Shown here piece by piece: positions 35,261 through 43,927 of a stretch of DNA of 64,000 nucleotides (within the stretch, counting starts at the first letter, position 1; each line of letters opens with the position of its first letter). Position numbers and translations under genes: made by a program. The DNA lies in assembly GCF_023821985.2 (NCBI RefSeq), contig NZ_CP098805.1:4216001-4280000 (forward strand), in the 5' to 3' direction. The notes beneath the pieces are model-generated. The model did no database searches. It saw only the letters and a program-made list of their open reading frames with translations, and was not told the origin of the DNA. Source of the DNA: Dyadobacter chenhuakuii. GTDB lineage: Bacteria > Bacteroidota > Bacteroidia > Cytophagales > Spirosomataceae.

Positions 35261-36136
35261 TTAGATCAGCTCGGGTGCGGTTTTATACAAATATTTTCTT
35301 TTGTATTCCAATGGCGTCATATCCGTCACTTTCTTGAAATGCCGGTAAAAGTTGGAAACATTATTAAAGCCGCACTCAAAGCAAATCACTTCTGTCGCCA
35401 ATTTATCCTCAATCAAAAACCGGCAAGCCTGGCTGATGCGGATTTCCACCAGAAAATCATTGTAAGTCTTCTTGGTCATTAATTTGAAATAACGGCAAAA
35501 GGAAGTTATCCCAAGGTTCGCAATGGACGCGACGTCCTGCAAGGAAATGTCGTTTCGGTAGTTTGAGAGCGTATAGGCATATATTTTGTTAAGCCGCAAC
35601 GTTTCCGAATCATTGGATTTGTAAAAGGCGTGTGCCGATGCGATGGTTTCTAAATCTGTTGCTTCCGCCAGAATCTTTAATATAGAAAGCAATGCAATCA
35701 GCCTGTCCAGGTTTTGCGCATTAACGGCCGCTTTCATCAATGGAATAATCCCCTCCTTTGCTTTGCCTTTAATCAAAAGTCCGCGCCGCGCTTTTTCGTA
35801 AAGTTTGGGGATTTGATACGCTTCCGGCAATTGTAGCAATTCACTTCCCAGACAATTAGGCAAAAAGTGAACAATGATCACCTCCACAGCTGTATTGCTC
35901 GAACCCTCTTCAACACGCCAGGTGTGCGGCAGGTTTTCGCCCAGCAGAATGAGCTCTCCGTCTGAAAAATTGCTGATATTATCTCCGATGAACCGCACGC
36001 CGGTTCCCTTAATCAGGTAATGAAGCTCCAATTCAGGATGGTAATGCCATACTGTGCCGAAGCCGGAATCTTTGTCGTGGCGGATGCTGAAAGAAGTCCG
36101 GGACGCAATCGGAACTTTATGAAAGTGCGGTTTCAT
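35261..36136 (-). CDS. AraC-family regulator with cupin sensor domain
   Basis: About 291 residues from MKPHFHKVPIASR at 36136; upstream ATGs at 36160 and 36178 are possible. The N-terminal half is a cupin ligand-binding domain (WHYHPELELHYLIKGTGVRF, ENLPHTW). The C-terminal half is the double helix-turn-helix: DISLQDVASIANLGITSFCR and then VICFECGFNNVSNFYRHFKK with the typical DMTPLEYKRKY end. AraC regulators of this build control sugar or carbohydrate catabolic operons in Bacteroidetes. The nearby aldolase and sodium symporter on the same strand are plausible targets, but that is inferred from position. Confidence 0.9.
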   Translation of the reverse strand: MKPHFHKVPIASRTSFSIRHDKDSGFGTVWHYHPELELHYLIKGTGVRFIGDNISNFSDGELILLGENLPHTWRVEEGSSNTAVEVIIVHFLPNCLGSELLQLPEAYQIPKLYEKARRGLLIKGKAKEGIIPLMKAAVNAQNLDRLIALLSILKILAEATDLETIASAHAFYKSNDSETLRLNKIYAYTLSNYRNDISLQDVASIANLGITSFCRYFKLMTKKTYNDFLVEIRISQACRFLIEDKLATEVICFECGFNNVSNFYRHFKKVTDMTPLEYKRKYLYKTAPELI

Positions 36137-36273
36137 TTTTAAAAATCTTCTTGACAACATTATGTTGCCAACATTCAATCTAAAAAGAAATTTTTTGGAA
36201 TATCTATCTACGTTTATCGTAAAAAGTTTAAAATAGTTATATCAAATCCGGCAATTATTTTAATTTACTATGG

Positions 36274-36624
36274 TTACTTCTTATGGCTGGTCGAAAATGC
36301 CTGATTGCTGCTGAAAGAATGGATCTTGTTCAAAAATCTTTCCTTGGCCGCCGGATTGTTGTAGCGGTTCATCTGGCAAAAGATTTCACTTTTTAAATTT
36401 AAAAAAAGATAAGCCTGAAAATTTTCCTCTGCTTTAATGTCAACACGCTGGTCCCAAATTCTTGCAAAAACGCTTTCCGTAATCGTTTCAGCCTCTTTTT
36501 GATCTTTTAAAATCACTGTGCAGAATTTCACCGCAGGAAAGTAAAAGTATGAGCAAAGTTGCGTGAAAGCAGCCTCATCCCCCTGTTTGATCTGATAAAG
36601 AATGTGTTGATTTGGGAAATCCAT
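36274..36624 (-). CDS. sigma-70 region-2-only protein (truncated ECF sigma-like)
   Basis: A 116-residue product starting MDFPNQHILYQIKQGDEAAF. The segment GDEAAFTQLCSYFYFPAVKF, then DQKEAETITESVFARIWDQ and AYLFLNLKSEIFCQMNR, is the sigma-70 region 2 of extracytoplasmic function sigma factors. Region 4, which reads the -35 element, is missing: the protein ends about 20 residues later, and I find no sigma4-like coding in the next 140 bp. It may be an anti-sigma mimic, a regulator, or a decayed gene. It sits between the aldolase gene and the AraC gene, all on one strand. Confidence 0.8.
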   Translation of the reverse strand: MDFPNQHILYQIKQGDEAAFTQLCSYFYFPAVKFCTVILKDQKEAETITESVFARIWDQRVDIKAEENFQAYLFLNLKSEIFCQMNRYNNPAAKERFLNKIHSFSSNQAFSTSHKK

Positions 36625-36655
36625 AGCTTTAAGAATTAAGGGTAGAAATGGTTTT

Positions 36656-37627
36656 TTATTTAACCAGGTTCTTTTTAAAAATGCTGGTAATGCCTAATGA
36701 TGCCTGTAAATGCTCCACTTCTTCCAGCAATTCGTCCATTTGTGACTGTAATGCGGGCGTTAATGCATCCACTTCCCTTCTTGTGTAAGTGGAGATCGGG
36801 AAGCCGCGGCGTTTCAGGCTGTACTTGGCAATCGTAGGATAAGCGGAGTGGACAACGTCCATGGAATCTTCCAGAAACTGCTGCACTTCGGCAAGCGCAT
36901 CCGCTGCCGCCGGATCATTGTAATGCTCACATATCCAGACGACAAGCTCCGGAAAAATATTACCTTGAATGCACGATAGCCCCGCAGCGCCCGCCCGGAG
37001 CGATGCCACTGCATTCACCATATAGGCATCGTAAAGACCAAACTTATGTCCATCCGCGACGGCTATCCGCCGCTTCACTTCATCCAGATCCAGACTAGTA
37101 TCTTTATGGTAAATGATGCGGCCCGTCAACATGAGCGTTTCCAGTATTTCACTGTTAATCAATCGTTTGTAAGGAACGGGACATTCATACAGCCCAAGAG
37201 GAATACTATCTGTAAGCGATATCAGTTCAAGAATGCGGTTGGTAAAAACTTCATCTGACTCTGTTTCTTCGGCCATAAGCCCCGTAATGATGATTACAGC
37301 CTGCACACCGGTTGCATATATACGTTTTGTAAATGCCGCCTGCTCGGCTACACTTCCAGGAAATGTGCCCGTTGCAACCACCGGCACGCGGCCATCCACC
37401 TGATCTACAACAGTCTGAGTTACATCCAGGCGCTCCTGCTCCGACAATTCAAACATTTCACTTGACAAGCAATTGGCAAACAAGCCTGTTGCACCGGCTT
37501 CCAGATACAGGTCTGTTAATGCTCTTAATCCAACATAATCCACCGCTCCTGATTTAAGAAACGGGGTCAACATAACAGGGATGAATCCTTGGGGCAATGA
37601 GTCAGAGGAGGGTGTTGCGTAGTTCAT
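36656..37627 (-). CDS. DapA-family aldolase/lyase (N-acetylneuraminate-lyase-like)
   Basis: A 323-residue TIM-barrel class I aldolase. The Schiff-base Lys175 lies in GRIIYHKDTS and the catalytic Tyr147 in LGLYECPVPYKR. The N-terminal FIPVMLTPF and the loop GLFANCLSSEMFELSEQER replace the GTTGE motif of true DapA, so it is probably not lysine biosynthetic. Family members split or make 2-keto acids such as N-acetylneuraminate, 2-keto-3-deoxy sugars or hydroxyproline products. The sodium:solute symporter 24 bp upstream on the same strand suggests a catabolic pair that imports and cleaves a sugar acid. Confidence 0.88.
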   Translation of the reverse strand: MNYATPSSDSLPQGFIPVMLTPFLKSGAVDYVGLRALTDLYLEAGATGLFANCLSSEMFELSEQERLDVTQTVVDQVDGRVPVVATGTFPGSVAEQAAFTKRIYATGVQAVIIITGLMAEETESDEVFTNRILELISLTDSIPLGLYECPVPYKRLINSEILETLMLTGRIIYHKDTSLDLDEVKRRIAVADGHKFGLYDAYMVNAVASLRAGAAGLSCIQGNIFPELVVWICEHYNDPAAADALAEVQQFLEDSMDVVHSAYPTIAKYSLKRRGFPISTYTRREVDALTPALQSQMDELLEEVEHLQASLGITSIFKKNLVK

Positions 37628-37651
37628 GATATTGATGTCGAATGTATTGTG

Positions 37652-39235
37652 TTAGTGTTTGTCTGCAAAAACTTCTTCTTCCGGCTGCGTTTTGCCTTTC
37701 AGCCTCGTCAGCAACATACCGGTTAAAAATATCGTGAGCGTGCCCACGACCATGATCATATTCTGATGCAGCGGGTTACGCAGATATTCGTATTGGTCGG
37801 GAAGTTGCGTAGAAAATGTCATCCAGATAATAACCGCAATGCCTATTAATGTGGCAGTCAGCGCTTCCGTGTTTTTAGTTGATCTTGATACAATGCCGAG
37901 TAAGAATAACCCAAGCATTCCACCGGCGAAAATTCCCGAAAGCATCCACCACACATCCAGCACACTTTTCACCCCGATCATGGCAATTCCGGTGATCATT
38001 CCCAGCAGTCCGAAAACCGTCGTAGCAATGTATAGCAGCCGCAACGACTCTTTTTGTGTAAGATCCGATTTGATATATTTTTGATAAATATCCACAGAGA
38101 AAACGGTTGCCGATGCATTCATGCCAGAGCTGATCGTGCTCATTGCAGCAGACATAATGGCGGCAATAATGAGTCCTAGCAAGCCCACGGGCACTTTGTT
38201 AACCATAAAATGCGGCATTACCTTATCGCCATAATCGGCTGGGGTCAATGTGGAAGCCAATTGGGCAATGGCCTGGGAAGAGCCGTTCGGCAATCTTTCC
38301 GCTGCCACCTGCATGCGTACAATGTTGAGCAGCTCAGGATTGCTTTGGTAGTACGCGTAAAGACAAGATCCGAGTAAAAAGAATATCAGCGAAACGGGCA
38401 AATAAAGATAAACACAAAGCCAAACCGAACTGGCTGCCTCTTTAATCGACGAGGTCGTATGATAGCGTTGAACGTAATTCTGGTCCATGCCGAAATTGTT
38501 CAGGTTCATGAAAAACCCATATAGCAGCACCACCCAAAACGATGCTTGCGTAAAATCAGGCGCAAAACTCCCCAGACTAAATTTGTCATTGGCCTTACCG
38601 ATTTCCACGATCTTTGGAAAACCTCCTTCCATTCCTGAAACCACCAGGTAAAGAATTACAAATGCGCCCACCGTTTTAATCACCCCTTGCACAACCTCCG
38701 TCCAGATCACCGCCTCCATTCCGCCCATTACCGTGTAAAGCACAATGCAAATGCCCACTACGATCATGATTGTAGACATGGGGTAACCCGTAAGCGCCTG
38801 AAGACTCAATGCAATGCCAAAAAAGATAGAACCCATTCTGGCCAGTTGAGTAAGCAAAAAACAGACTACGGCATAAGTTCTTGCCCAGGGACCAAAACGT
38901 TCTTCCAGATGCGTATAAGCCGAAACTGCTCCTGTATTTCTGTAAAAAGGAATGAAAAACTTAGTAGCAACCCAGGCCGCAAATGGCATGGATAAGCTGA
39001 AAACAAACGAATTCCAGTTGCTCCCATAAGCTTTTCCGGGAACGCCTAAAAATGTGTTGCTGCTTAAAAAAGTGGCGTAGATGGAGATGCCGATTGCCCA
39101 GCCTGGAATTTTGCCCGAAGCTTTCGTAAACTGGTCGGTGCTGTTGTTGTTGCGCGAAAAATAAATGCCGACACCAACCATCCCAACCAGGTAGGCAATA
39201 ACGATGACGAGATCGACGAATGGTAAGGATTTCAT
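37652..39235 (-). CDS. sodium:solute symporter (SSS family)
   Basis: A 527-residue transporter with about 13-14 hydrophobic segments. The N-terminus VDLVIVIAYLVGMVGVGIYF, then DQFTKASGKIPGWAIGISIYATFLSSNTFLG, is the SSSF signature of SGLT and sialic acid symporters, and IIAAIMSAAMSTISSGMNASATVF holds the conserved sodium-site Ser/Thr region. Members carry sugars, sialic acid, proline or vitamins. It is transcribed just before the aldolase and likely feeds it. The substrate cannot be read from sequence; a sialic acid or related sugar acid is a working idea. Confidence 0.9.
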   Translation of the reverse strand: MKSLPFVDLVIVIAYLVGMVGVGIYFSRNNNSTDQFTKASGKIPGWAIGISIYATFLSSNTFLGVPGKAYGSNWNSFVFSLSMPFAAWVATKFFIPFYRNTGAVSAYTHLEERFGPWARTYAVVCFLLTQLARMGSIFFGIALSLQALTGYPMSTIMIVVGICIVLYTVMGGMEAVIWTEVVQGVIKTVGAFVILYLVVSGMEGGFPKIVEIGKANDKFSLGSFAPDFTQASFWVVLLYGFFMNLNNFGMDQNYVQRYHTTSSIKEAASSVWLCVYLYLPVSLIFFLLGSCLYAYYQSNPELLNIVRMQVAAERLPNGSSQAIAQLASTLTPADYGDKVMPHFMVNKVPVGLLGLIIAAIMSAAMSTISSGMNASATVFSVDIYQKYIKSDLTQKESLRLLYIATTVFGLLGMITGIAMIGVKSVLDVWWMLSGIFAGGMLGLFLLGIVSRSTKNTEALTATLIGIAVIIWMTFSTQLPDQYEYLRNPLHQNMIMVVGTLTIFLTGMLLTRLKGKTQPEEEVFADKH

Positions 39236-39362
39236 TAAACTTTTCGGACAATTATAACTTTATGACAAAGAAACAGGATCGAACCACTGGATTTATATCG
39301 TTTTATGCCTATTTATTGTACGATATTACCAAAGGAGAGCCGCTTTGAAAAGCGTAATGTGA

Positions 39363-40046
39363 TTATTCTGCTATCTTCTTGTCTTTGAAGAAATAACCGA
39401 TGCCAATTGTCGAGACGACGATGAGGAGGATCAATATAATTTTTGTCGCTAAACCTTCATTAGGATGTTCCAGCAGATAACGAATGTCACGCGCTTCACG
39501 GCCCGCCCAAACTGCCAGGACCGTTCGCGGAATCATTCCCAGCGTCCCGCCAGCAATCACTTGTTTGAACCGCGCGCCTGCCATAGCGAAAAAAAGGTTG
39601 GTAATGGCGAAAGGCAGAACAGGAGAAAGTTTGGCGAAAAATATCAGCCTTAATTCATTTTGATAAAACCTGCGGAGCAGCGAGTTCACTTGCGGGTAAA
39701 CCTGGATCAGATAACCGCGGATGGAAGATGCGTGCAGGAAATTAGCAGAAGCGTAAATGATGGCGATTGCGCCTAAATTCAAGCCGAAAAGCAAGGGTAA
39801 TGCGGTCCATCCCAGGAAATATCCGTAAACCAATGCCAGAAACGTGGGCGGAGTAAGGGCGACGGAGGATGCCAATGTTAATATAAGCGTTGCGATAACC
39901 CACCATTCAAAAGGCCAGCTGCGCAGCTGACTCTCATGCCCAACGGCCCAGGCAGTTGCTATGGAGGTTGTAACAAGCGGAACAACCGTCAGCAAGATGC
40001 TTATGATGACAGGTAATGATAACTTTTTGGGGGAGGAAGTCTCCAA
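39363..40046 (-). CDS. TVP38/TMEM64-family membrane protein (VTT domain)
   Basis: A 227-residue membrane protein with five or six hydrophobic segments. The VTT/SNARE-associated pattern is present: LALVYGYFLGWTALPLLFGLN, then a loop with RRFYQNELRLIFFAKLSPVLPF and the amphipathic helix ITNLFFAMAGARFKQVIAGG, then GMIPRTVLAVWAG. Family members act as lipid scramblases or transporters related to DedA. Its C-terminus is a membrane helix with a charged tail. It is divergent from the PLP-enzyme gene, with about 150 bp between the starts. Confidence 0.85.
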   Translation of the reverse strand: METSSPKKLSLPVIISILLTVVPLVTTSIATAWAVGHESQLRSWPFEWWVIATLILTLASSVALTPPTFLALVYGYFLGWTALPLLFGLNLGAIAIIYASANFLHASSIRGYLIQVYPQVNSLLRRFYQNELRLIFFAKLSPVLPFAITNLFFAMAGARFKQVIAGGTLGMIPRTVLAVWAGREARDIRYLLEHPNEGLATKIILILLIVVSTIGIGYFFKDKKIAE

Positions 40047-40195
40047 TGCTTTTCTGTTTAACTTTTTAGTTCGTTCCGCGTATAATGATAACCACTTGTT
40101 TGGTTAAAAGGTTTTTCCTAATCTTGACTTTATGCCTTTGTTCTTCTTGCCACGGTCCGCCGCGCGGTGCATCCGTGGCAAACAAAATCACAAAC

Positions 40196-41335
40196 ATGAA
40201 ATTCGCAACAAAAGCCATACATGCCGGCGTGGAGCCGGACCCGACCACCGGCGCTATTATGACGCCCATTTACCAGACGTCCACCTACGTGCAGGAGAGT
40301 CCGGGCAAGCATAAGGGCTACGAATATTCCCGCACCCATAATCCCACGCGAACCGCATTGCAAAATGCACTTGCCGCATTGGAAAATGGCAAACACGGCA
40401 TTTGCTACGCATCCGGGCTCGCTGCCACCGACGCGGTGCTGAAATTATACAAGCCCGGCGATGAAATTATCGCCACCAACGACATTTACGGGGGCACTTA
40501 CCGCATTATGAAACGCATTTTCGAGCCATTCGGAATGGTTTTCAAATTTGTGGATATGAGCAATGTTATAAATGTGAGGAACGCGATTTCGGAGAAAACC
40601 AAAATGATATGGATCGAAACGCCCACCAATCCGCTGCTCAAAATCGTGGACATTAGAGCCATAACCAACCTGTGCCGGGAAAAAGGGTTTCACAGCGTTG
40701 TCGACAATACGTTTGCCTCGCCCTATTTGCAGAATCCGCTCGATATGGACGCGGATATCGTGATGCATTCAGTAACAAAATATCTCGGCGGGCATTCAGA
40801 CACGGTGATGGGCGCGTTGATTACCAATGATGACGGGCTGGCTAAGCAATTGGCATTCATTCAAAATGCCAGCGGGGCGGTTCCGGGTCCGCAGGATTGT
40901 TTTTTGGTTTTGAGGGGAATAAAAACACTGCATATCCGCATGCAGCGGCATTGTGAAAACGCATTGGAAGTGGCCCAATGGCTCGAAGCGCATTCAAAAG
41001 TTGGAAAGGTTTACTATCCCGGGCTGCCCTCGCACCCTTCCTATGACCTGGCCAGCAGGCAAATGCGCGGTTATGGCGGCATGTTGTCATTTGAATTAAA
41101 AGGCGATGTGTATGAAGAAGCCGTGCGCGTGATGGAAAACCTGGAAGTTTTTTCCTTGGGCGAATCATTGGGAGGCGTGGAATCGCTTTGCACGCATCCG
41201 GCTAGTATGACGCACGCCAGCATTCCCAAAGAAGAAAGGCTCAAAACAGGCTTAAAAGACACATTAATCCGCCTCAGTGTTGGAATTGAAGACGTGGAAG
41301 ACCTGATAGCCGATCTGGAACGGGCCATCGGATAG
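40196..41335 (+). CDS. Cys/Met-metabolism PLP enzyme (cystathionine gamma-synthase/lyase family)
   Basis: About 379 residues from MKFATKAIHAGVEPDPTTGA at 40196. The frame is open further upstream, but the family starts here. Key motifs: YSRTHNPTR, the phosphate-binding ASGLAATDA, TPTNPLLKIVD, the PLP Lys195 in HSVTKYLGGHSDTVMG, and the C-terminal SLGESLGGVESL with PASMTHASIP. The family covers cystathionine gamma-synthase, gamma-lyase and beta-lyase, and the members cannot be told apart safely from sequence alone. A full-length, intact enzyme of methionine or cysteine metabolism is clear. Confidence 0.93.
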   Translation: MKFATKAIHAGVEPDPTTGAIMTPIYQTSTYVQESPGKHKGYEYSRTHNPTRTALQNALAALENGKHGICYASGLAATDAVLKLYKPGDEIIATNDIYGGTYRIMKRIFEPFGMVFKFVDMSNVINVRNAISEKTKMIWIETPTNPLLKIVDIRAITNLCREKGFHSVVDNTFASPYLQNPLDMDADIVMHSVTKYLGGHSDTVMGALITNDDGLAKQLAFIQNASGAVPGPQDCFLVLRGIKTLHIRMQRHCENALEVAQWLEAHSKVGKVYYPGLPSHPSYDLASRQMRGYGGMLSFELKGDVYEEAVRVMENLEVFSLGESLGGVESLCTHPASMTHASIPKEERLKTGLKDTLIRLSVGIEDVEDLIADLERAIG

Positions 41336-41347
41336 GTTGCTGTTTGC

Positions 41348-41379
41348 TTTGCAATCAAAGTTCAAAAACCTTACTTTTG
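41348..41379 (+). promoter_or_regulatory. promoter of the DUF3127 gene
   Basis: TTTG (41348-41351), 20 nt, then TACTTTTG (41372-41379) matches the Bacteroidetes consensus exactly, 40 bp before the start codon. Confidence 0.75.
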
Positions 41380-41418
41380 GCATCACATTTTTTTCAGGCA
41401 CTAAAAAATATAATCATA

Positions 41419-41772
41419 ATGGAATTAACAGGAACGGTCATCGCTTTGCTTCCCGAAGTAACAGGACAGGGAAAAAACGGAGCTTGGCGCAAGCAGGAAT
41501 TCATTCTGGAGATCCCTTCTCAATATCCTAAAAAAGTATGCATCGCGCTGTGGGGAGATAAAATCGACCAGGCCAACTTGCAGATCAACGACCAGGTAAC
41601 GGCGTCGATCGACGTGGAAAGCCGCGAATACAATTCTCGCTGGTATACCGAGGTTAAGGCATGGAAAGTGGACAAAGCAGGAAGCGGCAACTCAGGCTCG
41701 AACGCAGGCGGTCAGCCATTGCCACCCGTAACCACATTCAGCGAAGACGAATCGGACGATCTTCCTTTCTAA
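41419..41772 (+). CDS. DUF3127 protein (OB-fold, single-strand-binding-like)
   Basis: A 117-residue protein starting MELTGTVIALLPEVTGQGKN, with KQEFILEIPSQYPKKVCIALW and INDQVTASIDVESREYNSRWYTEVKAW. This is the DUF3127 family of Bacteroidetes, whose predicted OB-fold resembles single-stranded-DNA-binding proteins. The acidic tail ending DESDDLPF closely resembles the C-terminal acidic tip of SSB, which in SSB recruits partner proteins. A longer frame to 41344 exists, but the promoter at 41348-41379 makes the inner start right. A bidirectional terminator follows. Confidence 0.86.
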   Translation: MELTGTVIALLPEVTGQGKNGAWRKQEFILEIPSQYPKKVCIALWGDKIDQANLQINDQVTASIDVESREYNSRWYTEVKAWKVDKAGSGNSGSNAGGQPLPPVTTFSEDESDDLPF

Positions 41773-41784
41773 AATCAAGCATAT

Positions 41785-41847
41785 AAAATCCCGGCTCCGC
41801 ACATTGCTATTGACAGCAAATGATGCAGAGCCGGGATTTTTATTTTT
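41785..41847. terminator. bidirectional terminator
   Basis: AAAATCCCGGCTC (41785-41797) and GAGCCGGGATTTT (41828-41840) form a 13-bp stem with a long loop, with T-run after it and A-run before it. It serves the DUF3127 gene and the convergent Schlafen-type gene. Confidence 0.85.
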
Positions 41848-41853
41848 TTGATG

Positions 41854-42507
41854 TTAATTGGATTGATAAGCCATTGACATCGTAAACTTATCGATCATTT
41901 CGTGCGGATGCACTTCCAGGATCCGCGCCAGCACCATCACGACCAAAGTGTTGGAAGCAATTTTTCTTGGAATTCCAGCGAAGGCAGCAAACAGATCCAC
42001 CGTAACAGACTCCTTTTCGTCCAGAAGCTTCATCAGCTTTTCCTCCTTATCACCATACTGAAAACGGATATCCCGCTCGCCTCTTCCCCTGCGCATGATT
42101 TCTTTCATTTCCCGGCTAGCCTGGATTGATTTGTCTTCAACGCGGATATAAGCCTGCCTGTTTCCCGTGTTGTCCACCACATAATGCGGCTTATCGATAC
42201 TTTTGGGAATGGTCAGCACGAGCACATCGCGGTCCGAACTTACCGGGATCCTTTCTTTTTTATAGCTGATTTTGGGATAAATAAATTTGTCGATGGCCTT
42301 CGTGAGTGTGTACTCATCTTCCTCCGCATCTTTCAGGCCTTTTATCGTTTTGTCGTCTCCCACCCCGACGAAGAGTTTCCCACCACCGGAGTTAGCAAAT
42401 GCCACAACCTCACGGACGATCTTTTCCGGGTGATTGGACTTCAACTTGAATTCCAAATGTTCACCCTCACCTTTCTTAACCAACTCTTTCAATAATCGAA
42501 GCTCCAT
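41854..42507 (-). CDS. Schlafen AlbA_2-domain putative DNA-binding protein
   Basis: A 217-residue protein with an AlbA_2 (divergent AAA-4) domain. EGEHLEFKLKSNHPEKIVREVVAFANSGGGKLFVGVGDDKTIKGL is spread over residues 14-58 and shows the EFK...FANS.GG pattern. The middle has SYKKERIPVSSDRDVLVLTIPKS. The C-terminal 60 residues are helical and look like a winged-helix (LLDEKESVTVDLFAAFAGI). Proteins of this type are often transcriptional regulators or nucleic-acid-binding enzymes. No ATPase Walker motif is seen. It stands alone and converges on the DUF3127 gene. Confidence 0.85.
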   Translation of the reverse strand: MELRLLKELVKKGEGEHLEFKLKSNHPEKIVREVVAFANSGGGKLFVGVGDDKTIKGLKDAEEDEYTLTKAIDKFIYPKISYKKERIPVSSDRDVLVLTIPKSIDKPHYVVDNTGNRQAYIRVEDKSIQASREMKEIMRRGRGERDIRFQYGDKEEKLMKLLDEKESVTVDLFAAFAGIPRKIASNTLVVMVLARILEVHPHEMIDKFTMSMAYQSN

Positions 42508-42620
42508 CGGTTGGAATGGATAGATATCTACACTATGATAACGCTAACAATTTACATTCCTTTTATCAGATTAAAAAAATAATGCGCAGCAGATTCTGTA
42601 AAAGTTTTCCGGCATTGGGA

Positions 42621-42648
42621 CAAAAAAAACGGCACTGGTTAGTGCCGT
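42621..42648 (-). terminator. terminator of the DUF2795 gene
   Basis: On the minus strand ACGGCACT, a 4-nt loop and AGTGCCGT are followed by eight T (+ 42622-42629). It lies 10 bp after the stop codon. Confidence 0.85.
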
Positions 42649-42657
42649 CTTCTCTAT

Positions 42658-42879
42658 CTAGTATTCATCTTCGTTGAAAAAGAAATCGTCTTTGGTGGGA
42701 TAATCGGGCCAAATTTCTTCAATGCTTTCATAAGGCTGACCGTCATCTTCAAGCTCCTGTAGGTTTTCAACTACTTCTAACGGAGCGCCTGTTCTGATTG
42801 CAAAGTCAATTAGCTCGTCTTTGGTAGCTGGCCAGGGAGCATCTTCAAGATATGACGCGAGTTCGAGAGTCCAGTACAT
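42658..42879 (-). CDS. DUF2795 protein
   Basis: A 73-residue acidic protein: MYWTLELASYLEDAPWPATKDELIDFAIRTGAPLEVVENLQEL, split over the domain of DUF2795 (LASYLEDAPWPATKDELIDF, then GAPLEVVENLQEL). The C-terminus is very acidic (DDFFFNEDEY). In Bacteroidetes these proteins are conserved and co-occur with nucleic acid metabolism, but no function is proven. A TAnnTTTG element (42916-42923) lies about 37 bp upstream. Confidence 0.88.
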   Translation of the reverse strand: MYWTLELASYLEDAPWPATKDELIDFAIRTGAPLEVVENLQELEDDGQPYESIEEIWPDYPTKDDFFFNEDEY

Positions 42880-42915
42880 AATATTTTCGCCTATTAATAG
42901 TTACTTACTTTTCTG

Positions 42916-42923
42916 CAAAAGTA
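42916..42923 (-). promoter_or_regulatory. -7 element of the DUF2795 gene
   Basis: On the minus strand TACTTTTG matches TAnnTTTG. A CTTT is found near the -33 position, a weak match. Confidence 0.5.
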
Positions 42924-43156
42924 AAAAATTTGACATCTTTTAAAAGCTTAAAGCGAAAAAAAACAAAAATAATTGCTTCCCTCAAAATTTAATTTTCCCA
43001 ATATTATTAATCCTCTATTTACCAACCAGTTACAATATTCAAGAAGCCAATAAAGTCGCAGCAGATATGCCTAAGCCTTTGTGTACAATTCCCAGCCATT
43101 GTCTTCAATCCTGAAAACCTTTTTGTAATTTTCCCAATCATTATAAAAGCAATATT

Positions 43157-43885
43157 ATGACTATTGAAGTTTGCGCTTATTCTTTGGAATCTTGTATCAA
43201 TGCACAGGCTGGCGGCGCAGGGAGGATTGAATTGTGCGGCGGACTGGGCGAAGGTGGGACAACGCCCAGCGCAGGCTTGATAGAACTCGTAAGACAACAC
43301 ATTGATATCGATATTTTTGTCATGATCAGGCCCCGTGGCGGTGATTTCGTTTACGATATTTTCGAGGAAGAAATCATGAGAAAGGATATTGATCTGGCTA
43401 AAAAATTAGGAGCAAATGGTGTAGTATTAGGCATTTTAACCAGGGACGGCCAGGTCGATGTCACTCGTACGAAATCGCTCGTAGAGCACGCGAAACCTAT
43501 GAAAGTGACCTTCCACCGCGCATTTGACCTTACGCCGGACCCTGTTAAAGCATTAAAAGCAGTGATTGAAACAGGCGCTGAGCGCATTCTGACCTCCGGC
43601 CAGAAACCAACCGCAGTGGAAGGCATTGCGCTGCTGGAACAACTTGCAAAGGAAGCAGGGGATTCCATCGAAATCATGGCGGGAGCTGGTGTAAACCATG
43701 ATAACGCTGCCCAGTTAGCGGCTGCTGGTGTACATGCATTACACCTGACCGCCAAGGCATTCCGTCCGGGTCGACAAAAATACTTCCCCGCAGACATTTC
43801 TATGGCAGGTGGGATTCCCGACGAACATTCGGTTATGTATGCCGATCTGGCTCTCGTTGAGGCTATTGTGCAAGTAGTTTCCTGA
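43157..43885 (+). CDS. cutC: CutC-family copper homeostasis protein
   Basis: A 242-residue TIM-barrel protein. It starts IEVCAYSLESCINAQAGGAGRIELC and continues GGTTPSAGLIE, MIRPRGGDFVYD, VTFHRAFDLTPDPVKAL, ILTSGQ, and AGAGVNHDNAAQL near the C-terminus. All are strong CutC signatures. CutC binds Cu(I) and is linked to copper tolerance, although a direct transport role is doubtful. The protein is cytoplasmic with no signal. It is followed 42 bp later by the penicillin acylase gene, which may share the transcript. Confidence 0.94.
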   Translation: MTIEVCAYSLESCINAQAGGAGRIELCGGLGEGGTTPSAGLIELVRQHIDIDIFVMIRPRGGDFVYDIFEEEIMRKDIDLAKKLGANGVVLGILTRDGQVDVTRTKSLVEHAKPMKVTFHRAFDLTPDPVKALKAVIETGAERILTSGQKPTAVEGIALLEQLAKEAGDSIEIMAGAGVNHDNAAQLAAAGVHALHLTAKAFRPGRQKYFPADISMAGGIPDEHSVMYADLALVEAIVQVVS

Positions 43886-43927
43886 TGCCGCGCGACTTTT
43901 AAAAGTGCGCCACCCAATTCTCCCTCT

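Noticed and set aside
36135..36624. Frameshifted full-length ECF sigma factor
   Set aside because: I looked for region 4 coding downstream of the stop at 36274 in all three minus frames and saw none before the AraC gene.
40085..40195. Lipoprotein-like N-terminal extension in frame with the PLP enzyme
   Set aside because: The stretch with LCLCSSC looks like a lipobox, but the family is cytoplasmic and starts at MKFATKAIHAG. The extension is probably untranslated or chance.
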